A DNA stretch of 62,138 nucleotides from Amycolatopsis pithecellobii (GTDB taxonomy: Bacteria > Actinomycetota > Actinomycetes > Mycobacteriales > Pseudonocardiaceae). The position numbers were made by a program, and so were the translations under genes. Positions 41,273 to 49,820 of the stretch are shown piece after piece (position 1 is the stretch's first letter; every line of letters starts with the position of its first letter). The stretch lies in NCBI RefSeq assembly GCF_009707865.1, contig NZ_WMBA01000049.1, positions 1 to 62,138 of the forward strand, written 5' to 3'. A model generated the notes under the pieces. That model did not search any database and had not been told where the DNA came from. It saw only the letters and a list, made by a program, of their open reading frames with translations.

Positions 41273-41960
41273 GATGGCCGACGCCGGGCAACACCGCCAG
41301 CTCGCCTTTCGGCAGCAGGTCCGCCATCCTCCTGGCGTCGTCAGGTGTCGTCAGCACGTCCTGCTCACCGACCACGACGAGCGCCGGAATGTCCGCTGTG
41401 GCAAGGAGATCGCTCGAGTCCCGCCGGGCGCCGACGGCACGGGCGGCCCACGCGACACCCGCCGGCCGCTGCGACTCGATCAGGTCGCGCACGGTCTCCA
41501 CTACGTCGGGCCGCTCGGTGCGGGTCCGCTCCGCCAGCAGGTTCGGCAGCATCCCCTCGGCGAGCCACCCGAGGTCGCCCTCGGTCTCCGCGCGGACGGC
41601 CATCCGTTCGCGGTTCTCCGCCGCCTCCGGAGTGTCCGCGCTCGCCCGCGTGTCGATCAGTACCAGCCCACCGACCCGTTCCGGGGCGAGCCGCAGCACC
41701 GCCATCGTCAGGTAACCGCCCATCGAACAGCCACCGAGGACGACCCGGTCGAGCTCGAGTTTGTCCAGTAGCGCAAGGACATCACGGGCGGCGTCGTCGA
41801 GGCTGGGCGCGCGATCGGTCTCCGGCAGCGGGGTGCGGCCGAGGCCGCGCTGGTCCGGGGTGATCAACCGGACACGCGCCGCGAGTGGCTCGCGGACGGC
41901 GTTCCACATGCGAGCGTCGACGGGAAACGCGTGCAGCAGCAGGAGCGGAAGATCGGCCAT
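41217..41960 (-). CDS. Alpha/beta hydrolase
   Basis: 247 residues; oxyanion HAFPVD, nucleophile Ser in GCSMGGYL, acid VGEQDVLTTP and His in [11 protein letters not shown]. Similar to 3-oxoadipate enol-lactonase-like hydrolases; substrate unknown. Overlaps the convergent kinase by 56 bp. Confidence 0.85.
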   Translation of the reverse strand: MADLPLLLLHAFPVDARMWNAVREPLAARVRLITPDQRGLGRTPLPETDRAPSLDDAARDVLALLDKLELDRVVLGGCSMGGYLTMAVLRLAPERVGGLVLIDTRASADTPEAAENRERMAVRAETEGDLGWLAEGMLPNLLAERTRTERPDVVETVRDLIESQRPAGVAWAARAVGARRDSSDLLATADIPALVVVGEQDVLTTPDDARRMADLLPKGELAVLPGVGHLTPLEAPAALTEAILGWL

Positions 41961-41987
41961 GGTGCGACATTGTGTCGGAGATCCGGG

Positions 41988-42821
41988 TCAGCGGCGCAGG
42001 AAGTCCAGCAGTGCGGTGTTGACCTCGTCCGGGTGCGTCCAGGCGATGTTGTGCGGCCCGCCTTCCACGGTCACGACCTCGAGGTCCCTGATGAGCGCGG
42101 GCAGGCGTGCCGCGGTGGCCTGGTACGGCAGGATCCGGTCCGCGTCGCCGTGCACCAGCAGCACCGGCACGTCGATCTTCGGCAGGTCCTCGCGGAAGTC
42201 GGTGAGCCACGTGTCGACGCAGGCGTGTGCGGCGTATGCGGACGCCGCACACGCGACGTTGAAGCTGTTCCGCCACGCCTGGTCACTGATGCGGGTCCCG
42301 GCGTAGGTGTCGGTGTTGTAGAAGTTGTCGAGGAAGTCCTTGAAGTAGGCCGGGCGGTCCTTCACCACCGCGGCCTTGATGCCGTCGAACACGGACCTGT
42401 CGACGCCGTCCGGGTTGTCGTCGGTCTTGAGCAGGAACGGCGGGATCGCGCCCAGCAGTACGGCCTTGCGCACCTTCGCCGAGCCGTAGGTGCCGAGGTA
42501 GCGGGTCACCTCGCCGGTGCCCATCGAGAAGCCGGCCAGCACGACGTCCTCCAGTTGCAGGTGGTCGATCAGCGCCTTGAGGTCCGCGGCGAACGTGTCG
42601 TAGTCGTAGCCGACGGTCGGCTGGCTCGACCGGCCGAAGCCGCGCCGGTCGTAGGTGATAACCCGGTAACCGGCTTCCAGCAGGACTCGTTCCTGTTTCT
42701 CCCACGAATGCCCGTTGAGGGGATAACCGTGGATCAGGACGATCGGCCGCCCGGTGCCGTGGTCCTCGTAGTAGATCTCGATGGCCTCGGAATTCTGCTG
42801 ACCGACGGTGAGCTTCGCCAT
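41988..42821 (-). CDS. Alpha/beta hydrolase, cofactor-free haloperoxidase (perhydrolase)-like
   Basis: 277 residues with HGYPLNGHSWEKQ, nucleophile GFSMGTGEVTRYLG, HGDADRILP and His in EGGPHNIAWTHPDEVN, the pattern of bacterial non-heme chloroperoxidases/esterases. GGAAAG precedes ATG 42821. Confidence 0.88.
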   Translation of the reverse strand: MAKLTVGQQNSEAIEIYYEDHGTGRPIVLIHGYPLNGHSWEKQERVLLEAGYRVITYDRRGFGRSSQPTVGYDYDTFAADLKALIDHLQLEDVVLAGFSMGTGEVTRYLGTYGSAKVRKAVLLGAIPPFLLKTDDNPDGVDRSVFDGIKAAVVKDRPAYFKDFLDNFYNTDTYAGTRISDQAWRNSFNVACAASAYAAHACVDTWLTDFREDLPKIDVPVLLVHGDADRILPYQATAARLPALIRDLEVVTVEGGPHNIAWTHPDEVNTALLDFLRR

Positions 42822-42919
42822 GACGATCTTTCCTTCCCTGTAACGGTCTTCACGCGTTCAGGGTGCCCCGGGCACGACCTCGCATACCCGGGAATGTGCT
42901 TACCCCACCAAAGGCTTAA

Positions 42920-43210
42920 TCAGCGGCGTCGGGTCGGGCGGCGGCGGGCGCGAGCCTGCCAGCACGCGCGATGCCAGTGCCGCCGGTCGGCGACGGAACC
43001 GGTGTCGTCGGCGGGCCAGGCGACGACATGCGCCACGCCGGCCGGAATCTCGTGATCACAGCCGGGACACCGGTACACCTTCGTCGCCTGCGAGCCCGGC
43101 ACGCTGCGCACGAGCCACTCGCCGTCCGGCGCGGATTCCGCCCGTGCCCAGCCCGTGGCCGCCCCGAGCTCGACGGGGCGGCCACGGTCGGATCGGTTTC
43201 GGCGGGGCAT
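42920..43210 (-). CDS. Small zinc-ribbon protein
   Basis: About 96 residues; CPGC and HWHRAC form a likely zinc site in the middle, flanked by Arg-rich ends. Conserved in actinobacteria, sometimes annotated ATP/GTP-binding; function unknown. ATG 43210 chosen; another ATG lies three codons earlier. Confidence 0.65.
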   Translation of the reverse strand: MPRRNRSDRGRPVELGAATGWARAESAPDGEWLVRSVPGSQATKVYRCPGCDHEIPAGVAHVVAWPADDTGSVADRRHWHRACWQARARRRPTRRR

Positions 43211-43220
43211 GGCCCCCAAC

Positions 43221-44633
43221 TTATCGGGGGACCCGGCGGAAGGTGAGCGCGACGAGGAATGCCAGCGACGCGATCACGACCGACACGATGAACGCCGTGG
43301 TCATCCCGCTCACCAGTACTTCATGCGGTGAACCCGTGGCATGCCTGGTCGCGGTGCCGAACACCGTGACGAGGATCGCCAGCCCGAGGGTCGCCCCGAT
43401 CTGCTGCATCGTTTGCAGCACACCACCGGCGGCACCGGCGTCGCGCGCGGGCACGGTCGACATGATGATCACGTTCAGCGGCGAGAACGCCAGTCCCATC
43501 CCCACGCCCATCAGCACCATCGGCACGAACATCAGCGGGAAGTAGCCGCTGCTCGTGGACAGCTGGGTGAGCAGCGCGAGGCCGCCCGCCATCAGCACCG
43601 TGCCGATCAGCGCGACCGGTTTGGGCCCGAAGCGCGGCAGGACCCGCGGAATCAGCCGGCTCATGCCGAACACCAGCAGCGCCATCGGCAGGAATGCAAA
43701 CCCGGTCGCCAGCGCGCCGTAGCCGTGCACCTCCTGCAGGTACTGGCTGAGGAAAAAGAACATCGACATGCCGGCCATCGGCCCGAGGCAGAAGTTGACG
43801 TAGGCCGCCGCGCGGTTGCGGTCGGCGAACAGGCGCAAGGGCAGCAGCGGGTGCTCGGTGCGGATCTCGATCGCCAGGAACGCGCCGAGGAGTCCGATGC
43901 CGAGGAACAGCGCGACGAGCGTGACGCTGTCACCCCAGCCGTTGCTCGCGGCCCTGATGAACCCGTAGACGACGGACGCGATGCCACCGGTCGCCGTGAT
44001 GGCGCCGGGCAGGTCGAGACTGGCCGGATGCCGCTGCGGCGACGGCAGATAGCGGGCGGCGAAGGTCACCGCGGCGATGCCGAACGGCACGTTGATGAAC
44101 AGCACCGAGCGCCACGAAAGCCATTCGGTGAGCAGGCCGCCGAGGATCAGCCCCACCGCGAAGCCCGCACTGGCCATCGCGGAGAACAGGGCGAGCGCCC
44201 GCAGCCGCTCCTTCGGTTCGGTGAACGTCGTGGTGAGCAGGGCGAGCGTGCTCGGCCCCGCAGCCGCCGCGCCGAGGCCCTGGACGACCCTGGCGATCAG
44301 CAGCCAGGCGGCGGAGTCGGCGAACCCGCCGACGAGCGAAGCGAGCGTGAACAAGGACAGGCCGGCGATGAACACCCGGCGGCGGCCGAACAGGTCGCCG
44401 GCGCGGCCCCCGAGCAGCAGCAGACCACCGAAAACGAGGGTGTAGATGTTGAGCACCCACGATAGGGAGGTCGCGCTGAAGTGCAGGTCGGACTGGATGC
44501 GCGGGAGCGCCACGTTCATCACCGTGGCGTCCAGGATGATCATCAATTGGCAGGTGAGCAGAGTGGCCAGGACGATCCCGGGCCGGTTTGGCCGGACCGA
44601 CGTCCCGGTGAGCGCCGGAGCGTTCGCGGACAT
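43221..44633 (-). CDS. MFS exporter, DHA2 (14-TM drug:H+ antiporter) family
   Basis: 470 residues with motif A (GGRAGDLFGRRRVF), motif C-like GFAVGLILGGLLTEW and about 14 hydrophobic helices. Starts at ATG 44633. Divergent from a TetR gene that probably represses it; likely exports drugs or metabolites. Confidence 0.92.
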   Translation of the reverse strand: MSANAPALTGTSVRPNRPGIVLATLLTCQLMIILDATVMNVALPRIQSDLHFSATSLSWVLNIYTLVFGGLLLLGGRAGDLFGRRRVFIAGLSLFTLASLVGGFADSAAWLLIARVVQGLGAAAAGPSTLALLTTTFTEPKERLRALALFSAMASAGFAVGLILGGLLTEWLSWRSVLFINVPFGIAAVTFAARYLPSPQRHPASLDLPGAITATGGIASVVYGFIRAASNGWGDSVTLVALFLGIGLLGAFLAIEIRTEHPLLPLRLFADRNRAAAYVNFCLGPMAGMSMFFFLSQYLQEVHGYGALATGFAFLPMALLVFGMSRLIPRVLPRFGPKPVALIGTVLMAGGLALLTQLSTSSGYFPLMFVPMVLMGVGMGLAFSPLNVIIMSTVPARDAGAAGGVLQTMQQIGATLGLAILVTVFGTATRHATGSPHEVLVSGMTTAFIVSVVIASLAFLVALTFRRVPR

Positions 44634-44680
44634 GGTTCTTTCGGACAAAAGATTTGCTCCATTGACTGCGCGAGAGTAAA

Positions 44681-44728
44681 CGGACAGAGTCTCCGCTTCT
44701 ATGGCACTATCATATGGAGTGAGTCTCC
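44681..44728. promoter_or_regulatory. Twin candidate TetR operators
   Basis: CGGACAGAGTCTCCG (44681-44695) is an imperfect palindrome, and a related half-site GAGTCTCCGCTT recurs 33 bp later, next to a second palindrome GGAGTGAGTCTCC (44716-44728). Both lie in the region shared by the MFS and TetR genes. Confidence 0.6.
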
Positions 44729-44781
44729 GCTTGCGCAAGTCTATCCGGAGAACGCGTCCGTTTCCAGCGAAGGAGGGGCCG

Positions 44782-45354
44782 GTGGGATCAACGTCGACGC
44801 CACGGCCGATGCGTGCCGACGCGCGCCGTAACTACGAGCGCATCCTGAGTGTCGCTCGTGAGGCGTTCACCGAACACGGGCCGGACGCGCCGCTGGACGA
44901 CATCGCCCGCCGCGCGCAGGTGGGTCCCGGCACGCTGTACCGGCATTTCCCCAACCGGGAGGCGCTCATCGAGGCCGTCTACCGGGCGGACATCGAAGCG
45001 CGGACACAGCGCACGACCGAACTGCTGGAGACCCTCCCCCCTGGCGAGGCGTTCGAGGAGTGGATGCGTGGCTACGTCGAGGCCGTCCGGGGCAACCGCA
45101 GCCTCGCCACGACGCTCAAGGCGGCGATGGATCATGACTCGGAAACATTCGCCCTGTGCAAGAAAATGCTCCACGACGCGGCGGCCAAGATCGTCCGGGC
45201 GGCGCAGGACGGGGGTGTCATCCGGGACGATGTCACGCCGCGGGACCTGCTGTTGATGGTGCACGCCATCGGGGTCGCGGCCGAGGCCACGCCGGATGCG
45301 GCGCCCCGGCTGCTGACCGTGATGCTCGACGGGTTGCGGCGTCAGGAGCCGTAG
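44782..45354 (+). CDS. TetR-family regulator
   Basis: 190 residues; N-terminal helix-turn-helix (about 12-60; LDDIARRAQVGPGTLYRHFPNREALIEAVY). GTG 44782 with AAGGAGG is chosen over ATG 44701, which would place the operator inside the gene. Divergent from the DHA2 exporter, its probable target. Confidence 0.88.
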   Translation: MGSTSTPRPMRADARRNYERILSVAREAFTEHGPDAPLDDIARRAQVGPGTLYRHFPNREALIEAVYRADIEARTQRTTELLETLPPGEAFEEWMRGYVEAVRGNRSLATTLKAAMDHDSETFALCKKMLHDAAAKIVRAAQDGGVIRDDVTPRDLLLMVHAIGVAAEATPDAAPRLLTVMLDGLRRQEP

Positions 45355-46475
45355 GCGAGGGCCAGCGGGACGAGTTGTTCCGCGGTGGTGAGTGAACCGT
45401 GCTGGCCGATGAGGGATGATTCGAGCGGCTCGGCCGTGCGGCGCACCAGGCCGAACCGGTCGCGGGCCGCCACCACGATGTCGCCGATACGCGGGCGCAC
45501 CCAGTCACTGACACGTGGTCCGAACCACCCGGCTTCGATCGCTTCGTCGCGCGTGGCGACCCAGGCGCGGTCTCCGAGTTCGGAACGCCACACGGCGAGC
45601 ACATCCTCGATCGCGCCGTCGGTCGCGTACACATGCCGCGCCCGCACCTCGCCGGCGATGACGCGCACGCCTTCGAGCAACCACGGTGTCGCGTCGAGAT
45701 CGAGGGCCGTTTCGTCGACGGCGACCATGCCATGATCGGCGACCACGGCCAGCAACCCACCCGGCGGCAAACTGTCCACAATAGACTCGACGAGCCGGTC
45801 GACGTGCTTGAGCTGGTAGCGCCACGCTGGTGATCCCGGGCCGTAGAGATGACCGAGCTGGTCGAGTTGACTGTGGTAGCCGTAGCAGAAACTGCGCGGC
45901 TGCTCGAGAATGCGGAGCACGGAGGTGGCGAGGTCCCCGAGTGCGAACACGCCGACATACCGCCCGCCGCGTTGGACAGCTTCGGTGAGCGCGGACTTGG
46001 CGAACTGCGCGTCGGAAACGACGGCCGCATCCACCCCGGCCGCCGCTGCCCTGGCGAACGTTGTCGGGAGGGGCTGGGCTTCCGCCGGCGGGAGCCGCTC
46101 CCGCAGGTCCGGTCCACCGGGGTGGCCGGTCCAGCGCAGGGCGTTGAGCACCCCGATCCCGGGAACCTCGAAGGTGTAACCGGTCATCCCGTGCTCACCG
46201 GACGCCACACCGGTGCCGATCGCCGCGAGCCCGGCGACGGTGGTCGAGGGATACCCCACCCGCAGCGGGGTGCGGGACATCGCCGACAGTACGGGCGCAT
46301 CCTGTGCGTGCTGCTCGAGAAGCTCCCAGCCGAGGCCGTCGATCAGTAATACGCAGGCGCTGGAGACGGGCGGGATGCCAACCTCGTTGGCGAACCCGGG
46401 AACCCCGAGCGCCGTGAGGACGGAGGGCACCACGTGCGCCAGCTGCGGTTGGCTACCCGGCCTTGGCAAATCCAC
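45342..46475 (-). CDS. Alkaline-phosphatase-superfamily phosphodiesterase/pyrophosphatase
   Basis: 377 residues with LLIDGLGW (metal Asp), nucleophile Thr in YPSTTVAG and ADHGM metal ligands. Belongs to the nucleotide pyrophosphatase/phosphodiesterase branch; substrate unknown. GTG 46475. Overlaps the TetR 3' end by 13 nt, convergent. Confidence 0.88.
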   Translation of the reverse strand: MDLPRPGSQPQLAHVVPSVLTALGVPGFANEVGIPPVSSACVLLIDGLGWELLEQHAQDAPVLSAMSRTPLRVGYPSTTVAGLAAIGTGVASGEHGMTGYTFEVPGIGVLNALRWTGHPGGPDLRERLPPAEAQPLPTTFARAAAAGVDAAVVSDAQFAKSALTEAVQRGGRYVGVFALGDLATSVLRILEQPRSFCYGYHSQLDQLGHLYGPGSPAWRYQLKHVDRLVESIVDSLPPGGLLAVVADHGMVAVDETALDLDATPWLLEGVRVIAGEVRARHVYATDGAIEDVLAVWRSELGDRAWVATRDEAIEAGWFGPRVSDWVRPRIGDIVVAARDRFGLVRRTAEPLESSLIGQHGSLTTAEQLVPLALAYGS

Positions 46476-46519
46476 GGACACAGCTTGGCAGGGACTCCCG
46501 CCGGTACGCACTTCCGCGT

Positions 46520-46525
46520 CATAAT
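46520..46525 (+). promoter_or_regulatory. -10 element for a leaderless small gene
   Basis: CATAAT lies six bases before the ATG at 46532 and no ribosome-binding site is present, the layout of a leaderless actinobacterial message. Confidence 0.55.
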
Positions 46526-46531
46526 GCCGCT

Positions 46532-46741
46532 ATGCCGACATACGCCTACCGCTGCCGCGAATGCACCGAGACTTTCGAGGTCAACCGGCCGATGAGCGAG
46601 TCCAGCGCCGCCGCCACCTGCCCGGACGGTCACGCGGACACGGTCAAACTGCTCACGACCGTTGCCCTCACCGGCTCATCAGCCACCCCGATGATGGCCA
46701 CTGGCGGCTGCTGCGGCGGCGCCTGCGGCTGCGGCAACTAA
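46532..46741 (+). CDS. FmdB-like zinc-ribbon protein
   Basis: 69 residues; FmdB pattern YAYRCRECTETFEV (Cys8, Cys11) and Cys30 (CPDGH), then a second Cys/Gly cluster at the end (CCGGACGCG). A probable metal-binding regulator; role unknown. Probably leaderless. Confidence 0.85.
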   Translation: MPTYAYRCRECTETFEVNRPMSESSAAATCPDGHADTVKLLTTVALTGSSATPMMATGGCCGGACGCGN

Positions 46742-46766
46742 AGACAAGAGGGCCTGACAAAGCCGA

Positions 46767-47067
46767 CCACCCTGCCAAGGTGAGGTCCCGTTGGGCCAGT
46801 CATCCCGGAGCCAGCCCGCCGGCGAGGCAATCTTTTGGGTCGCGCTCCGCGCGATGCCCTGGTGGTTCCTTGGGGTGCCTGGATGACCGGGCGCGGGGCG
46901 CCCTCGTCGGGTGGACCCACCCCGCCCCACTTCGCCTGAGTGTTTAACGGTCGGCCCACCGCGTCAAGAGCGCCTGCGGCGTCGCTGCGCGATGGACTTC
47001 GTCCACCCTTGACCCGGCGTGCCGACCGCTAAGGAGGCTTCGTGTTGGTCCGGGGGTGGGAGTGGGC
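46767..47067 (-). repeat. Dispersed intergenic repeat, copy 2
   Basis: The reverse complement matches 1-207, with exact identity over the last 35 bases (47033-47067). It is split by a ~95-bp insertion relative to copy 1. Both copies lie next to convergent or terminal gene ends. Confidence 0.8.
46944..47032. mobile_element. 89-bp inverted-repeat (MITE/REP-like) element
   Basis: The ends are 25-bp imperfect inverted repeats (left 46944-46968 starting TTAACGGTCGGC, right complement starting TTAGCGGTCGGC; about 20 of 25 match). It lacks coding capacity and sits inside the dispersed repeat exactly where copy 1 has no equivalent. No clear target-site duplication was seen. Confidence 0.65.
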
Positions 47068-47142
47068 GGCGGGTCCGTTGGCCAGCTTTTCGTTGCACGG
47101 CGGCGGATTGTTCGGGCGGCCCGATTTCCTTCGCCCCGCGCC

Positions 47143-47823
47143 TCACCCCGGCTCTCCGAAGTTCTCCTCAACCAGCTTCCCCACCGCATCAAGCGCCTGG
47201 GTGGCTTGCGGCCCGCGGGCTCGGACCTCTATCCGGTCGCCTTTGCGCGCGCCCAACGACATCAGGGCCAGCACGCTGTGCGCATCAGCTTCCTGATCAC
47301 CCAGGATCACACTGACATCGGCCTCGATGCTGGACAGGCGGCGCGCCAGGACGGCAGCTGGTCGGGCGTGGAGGCCTACTTCGTTGCGCAGCACCAGTTC
47401 TACCCGCTCAGCATCCGCCCCAGACGTAACCGGCGGCGCCTCCTTGTCTGGTGCGCCGGCGGCAGCTGCGGCGGCGAGGACATCCGCCCGGGACGCACCC
47501 CCTTGGGCGGCGACCGCGGCGGCGACCGTGCCCTCGACGAACGGGGCGTCGGCGACCACCGCGGCCTCCGGGTCGGACAACGATTCCACAGCCAGTTCCG
47601 CCGTCATCTGCGCACTGCCCAGGTCATACAGCAGCACAACACCATCCCCACGGTCGGCACGCTGCACCGCGGCGACCACCCGGTCGTAGTCCGTGCCGAT
47701 CTCACCTTCCGCCAAACCGCCGGCCGGCACGATTGTCACATCCGGGGCCATCTGCGCCGCCACCTCGGTGAGCCCTTCGGCCAGCTTCGCGCTGTGCGAA
47801 ACAAGAACCAGGCCAACAGTCAC
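47143..47823 (-). CDS. dhaM: DhaM-HPr fusion, phosphoryl donor of PTS-dependent dihydroxyacetone kinase
   Basis: 226 residues. N-terminal EIIA-Man-like domain (1-130) with the expected His9 (LVSHSAKLAEG), an Ala-rich linker, and C-terminal HPr domain (about 140-226) with GLHARPAAVL. Transfers phosphate from PEP via HPr to ADP on DhaL. The EI domain found in some DhaM is absent. Confidence 0.92.
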   Translation of the reverse strand: MTVGLVLVSHSAKLAEGLTEVAAQMAPDVTIVPAGGLAEGEIGTDYDRVVAAVQRADRGDGVVLLYDLGSAQMTAELAVESLSDPEAAVVADAPFVEGTVAAAVAAQGGASRADVLAAAAAAGAPDKEAPPVTSGADAERVELVLRNEVGLHARPAAVLARRLSSIEADVSVILGDQEADAHSVLALMSLGARKGDRIEVRARGPQATQALDAVGKLVEENFGEPG

Positions 47824-48443
47824 CGCGCCGCCTCCGCCAGCGCACCGAGCAACAGTGCCGTGGACCGGGCACCCGGATCCAGATGTCCCGCGCTCCGCTC
47901 ACCGAGGTAGGAGGCCCGGCCCTTGCGTGCCACAAGGTCCACTGTGGACTCGGCCCCCTTCCCGGCGGCATCCGACGCCGCGGTCAGCACCCCCGCGATA
48001 TCCGCACCTTCGGCTGCCGCCTGCTCGGCCGCGGCCACCGCCGGGATCAGCGCGTCCACCATGGTCTTGTCGCCCTCGACCGCCTTTCCGCGCGCCTGCA
48101 CCCCTTCCAGCGCCGCCCGCAGTCCGGCGACCACCGCCGCGGTGTCCAATTCGGACTCTATCGCCGTGGAAGCACGCAAGAAAGCCGTGCCGTACAACGG
48201 ACCCGCCGCTCCCCCGACCTTCGAGATCAACATCGTCGCGGCCAGCTTGAGCACCGCGCTCGGCGTCTCCGGAACCATAGTGTCCAAAGAGGACACTATG
48301 GCGGTGAAGCCCCGGTTCATGTTCTCCCCATGGTCACCGTCGCCGATCGCGCGGTCGAGTTCGATCAGCTCGACGCGGTGCTCGGCCATCACCACCGCGG
48401 CGGCACGCAACGCATCCGCGACCCCGTTCGCGGTACAACTCAT
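47820..48443 (-). CDS. dhaL: Dihydroxyacetone kinase ADP-binding subunit
   Basis: 207 residues with IGDGDHGENMNRG (Asp ligands for Mg-ADP) and KVGGAAGPLYGTAFLRA. ATG 48443 overlaps the dhaK stop by one base; its own stop overlaps dhaM by 4. Confidence 0.94.
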   Translation of the reverse strand: MSCTANGVADALRAAAVVMAEHRVELIELDRAIGDGDHGENMNRGFTAIVSSLDTMVPETPSAVLKLAATMLISKVGGAAGPLYGTAFLRASTAIESELDTAAVVAGLRAALEGVQARGKAVEGDKTMVDALIPAVAAAEQAAAEGADIAGVLTAASDAAGKGAESTVDLVARKGRASYLGERSAGHLDPGARSTALLLGALAEAAR

Positions 48444-49444
48444 CAGACCCTCCAGCGCAATGCGGCGGTATTGACCGGAGCATCCCACAAGTCGACCAGC
48501 TCATCGTCCACTTTGAGCAGTGTGATGCTCATGCCCTGCATCTCCAGGCTCGTGATGTACGGGCCGACCAGCCGGCGCTCCACCGTGATGCCACGGTCGG
48601 CGAGCAGCCGTTCGGCGATTCCGTGCGCAAGGTACAACTCCACCAGCGGCGTGCCACCCATCGAGTTCGTGAACAGCAGCACCCGGTCACCGTCGCCGAA
48701 CGGCAAATCCTCCACGACCGCGGTGACCATCCGCTCCACCAGAGCGTTCGCCGGCTCCAGCTTGACGCGTTCGCGACCGGGCTCGCCGTGGATGCCGATG
48801 CCGAACTCGATCTCGTCGTCCGCGAGGTCGAAACTGGGCTCCCCGACATGCGGGACCGTCGGCGCCGTGAGCGCGACGCCGATCGAGCGGACCTGCTCGA
48901 TCACCTTGCGCGCCAACGCTTCCACCGCGTCCAGCGCATCACCACGCGCGGTGGCCGCACCGATGAGCTTCTCCAGCAACACCGTCCCGCCGACACCCCG
49001 GCGCCCGGCGGTGAACGTCGAGTCCGCGACCGCCACATCGTCGTCGATCACGACGCTGCGCACGTCGAGCCCCTCGGCGGCCGCGAGTTCGGCGGCGGTC
49101 TCGAAGTTCAGCACGTCCCCGGTGTAGTTCTTCACGATCAGCAACGCGCCCGCGTCACCCGTCGTGGCCGCGACCGCCGCCTGCACCGCATCCGGTGTCG
49201 GCGACGTGAAAACCGCACCCGGTACGGCGGCGTCGAGCATGCCGGGACCGACGAACCCGCCATGCAGCGGTTCGTGCCCGGACCCGCCGCCCGAAATCAC
49301 CGCGACCTTCCCGGCCACCGGCGCGTCGGCCCGGATGACCACGTCCGGGGCGTACTCCACACGCACGAGGTCGGAATGGGCGGCGGCGAACCCGCGTAGC
49401 GACTCGGTGACGACCTCGGCCGGATCATTGATGATCTTTTTCAT
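48443..49444 (-). CDS. dhaK: Dihydroxyacetone-binding subunit DhaK
   Basis: 333 residues with GGGSGHEPLHGGFVG and catalytic His in GIGIHGEPG that binds dihydroxyacetone as a hemiaminal. First gene of dhaK-dhaL-dhaM. Converts dihydroxyacetone to its phosphate. A 99-nt gap follows the small membrane gene upstream. Confidence 0.95.
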   Translation of the reverse strand: MKKIINDPAEVVTESLRGFAAAHSDLVRVEYAPDVVIRADAPVAGKVAVISGGGSGHEPLHGGFVGPGMLDAAVPGAVFTSPTPDAVQAAVAATTGDAGALLIVKNYTGDVLNFETAAELAAAEGLDVRSVVIDDDVAVADSTFTAGRRGVGGTVLLEKLIGAATARGDALDAVEALARKVIEQVRSIGVALTAPTVPHVGEPSFDLADDEIEFGIGIHGEPGRERVKLEPANALVERMVTAVVEDLPFGDGDRVLLFTNSMGGTPLVELYLAHGIAERLLADRGITVERRLVGPYITSLEMQGMSITLLKVDDELVDLWDAPVNTAALRWRV

Positions 49445-49543
49445 TGCCCGCCTCCGTTGGCTTGGGTCTCCGGTGCTCTCTCTACCTTCGATCCGCCGCC
49501 GCCGTCATGCAATGGGCCTCACCCCGAGTACGCCGGAACGGGG

Positions 49544-49807
49544 CTATTCGCTCGCTGGTGGCTCCTCGGGCACCCGGATTGGGCGGACCAGCGCCCACAA
49601 CACGAACAACGCGGTGAAGATGAGCAGGCCGATACCAGCCCACAGGTTGATGTTGACGCCGGCGGCCTTCTCGATCTGGGCGCCACGGGTGACCACGGCC
49701 CCCATGATCGTCAGCACGATGCCGTACACCCCGGTGAGCAGGGCGATGATGAGCCGGACGTCGAACGCGCCTGCCTTGCGCGTCCGCGGGGTTGATGACG
49801 TTGCCAT
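49544..49807 (-). CDS. Small two-helix membrane protein, partner of the SSS transporter
   Basis: 87 residues with two transmembrane helices (about 19-41 and 54-76). It lies 13 nt after the symporter gene, the usual companion arrangement in actinomycetes. Possibly an accessory subunit. Confidence 0.75.
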   Translation of the reverse strand: MATSSTPRTRKAGAFDVRLIIALLTGVYGIVLTIMGAVVTRGAQIEKAAGVNINLWAGIGLLIFTALFVLWALVRPIRVPEEPPASE

Positions 49808-49820
49808 GACAGCCGACCTC

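Larger units (their letters stand above)
46742..47142. other. Intergenic region filled by repeat copy 2 and a nested element
   Basis: No gene is supported. 46767-47067 is the inverted copy of the repeat at 1-207, and 46944-47032 is an inverted-repeat element inside it. The remaining 75 bp before dhaM shows nothing recognisable. Confidence 0.8.
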
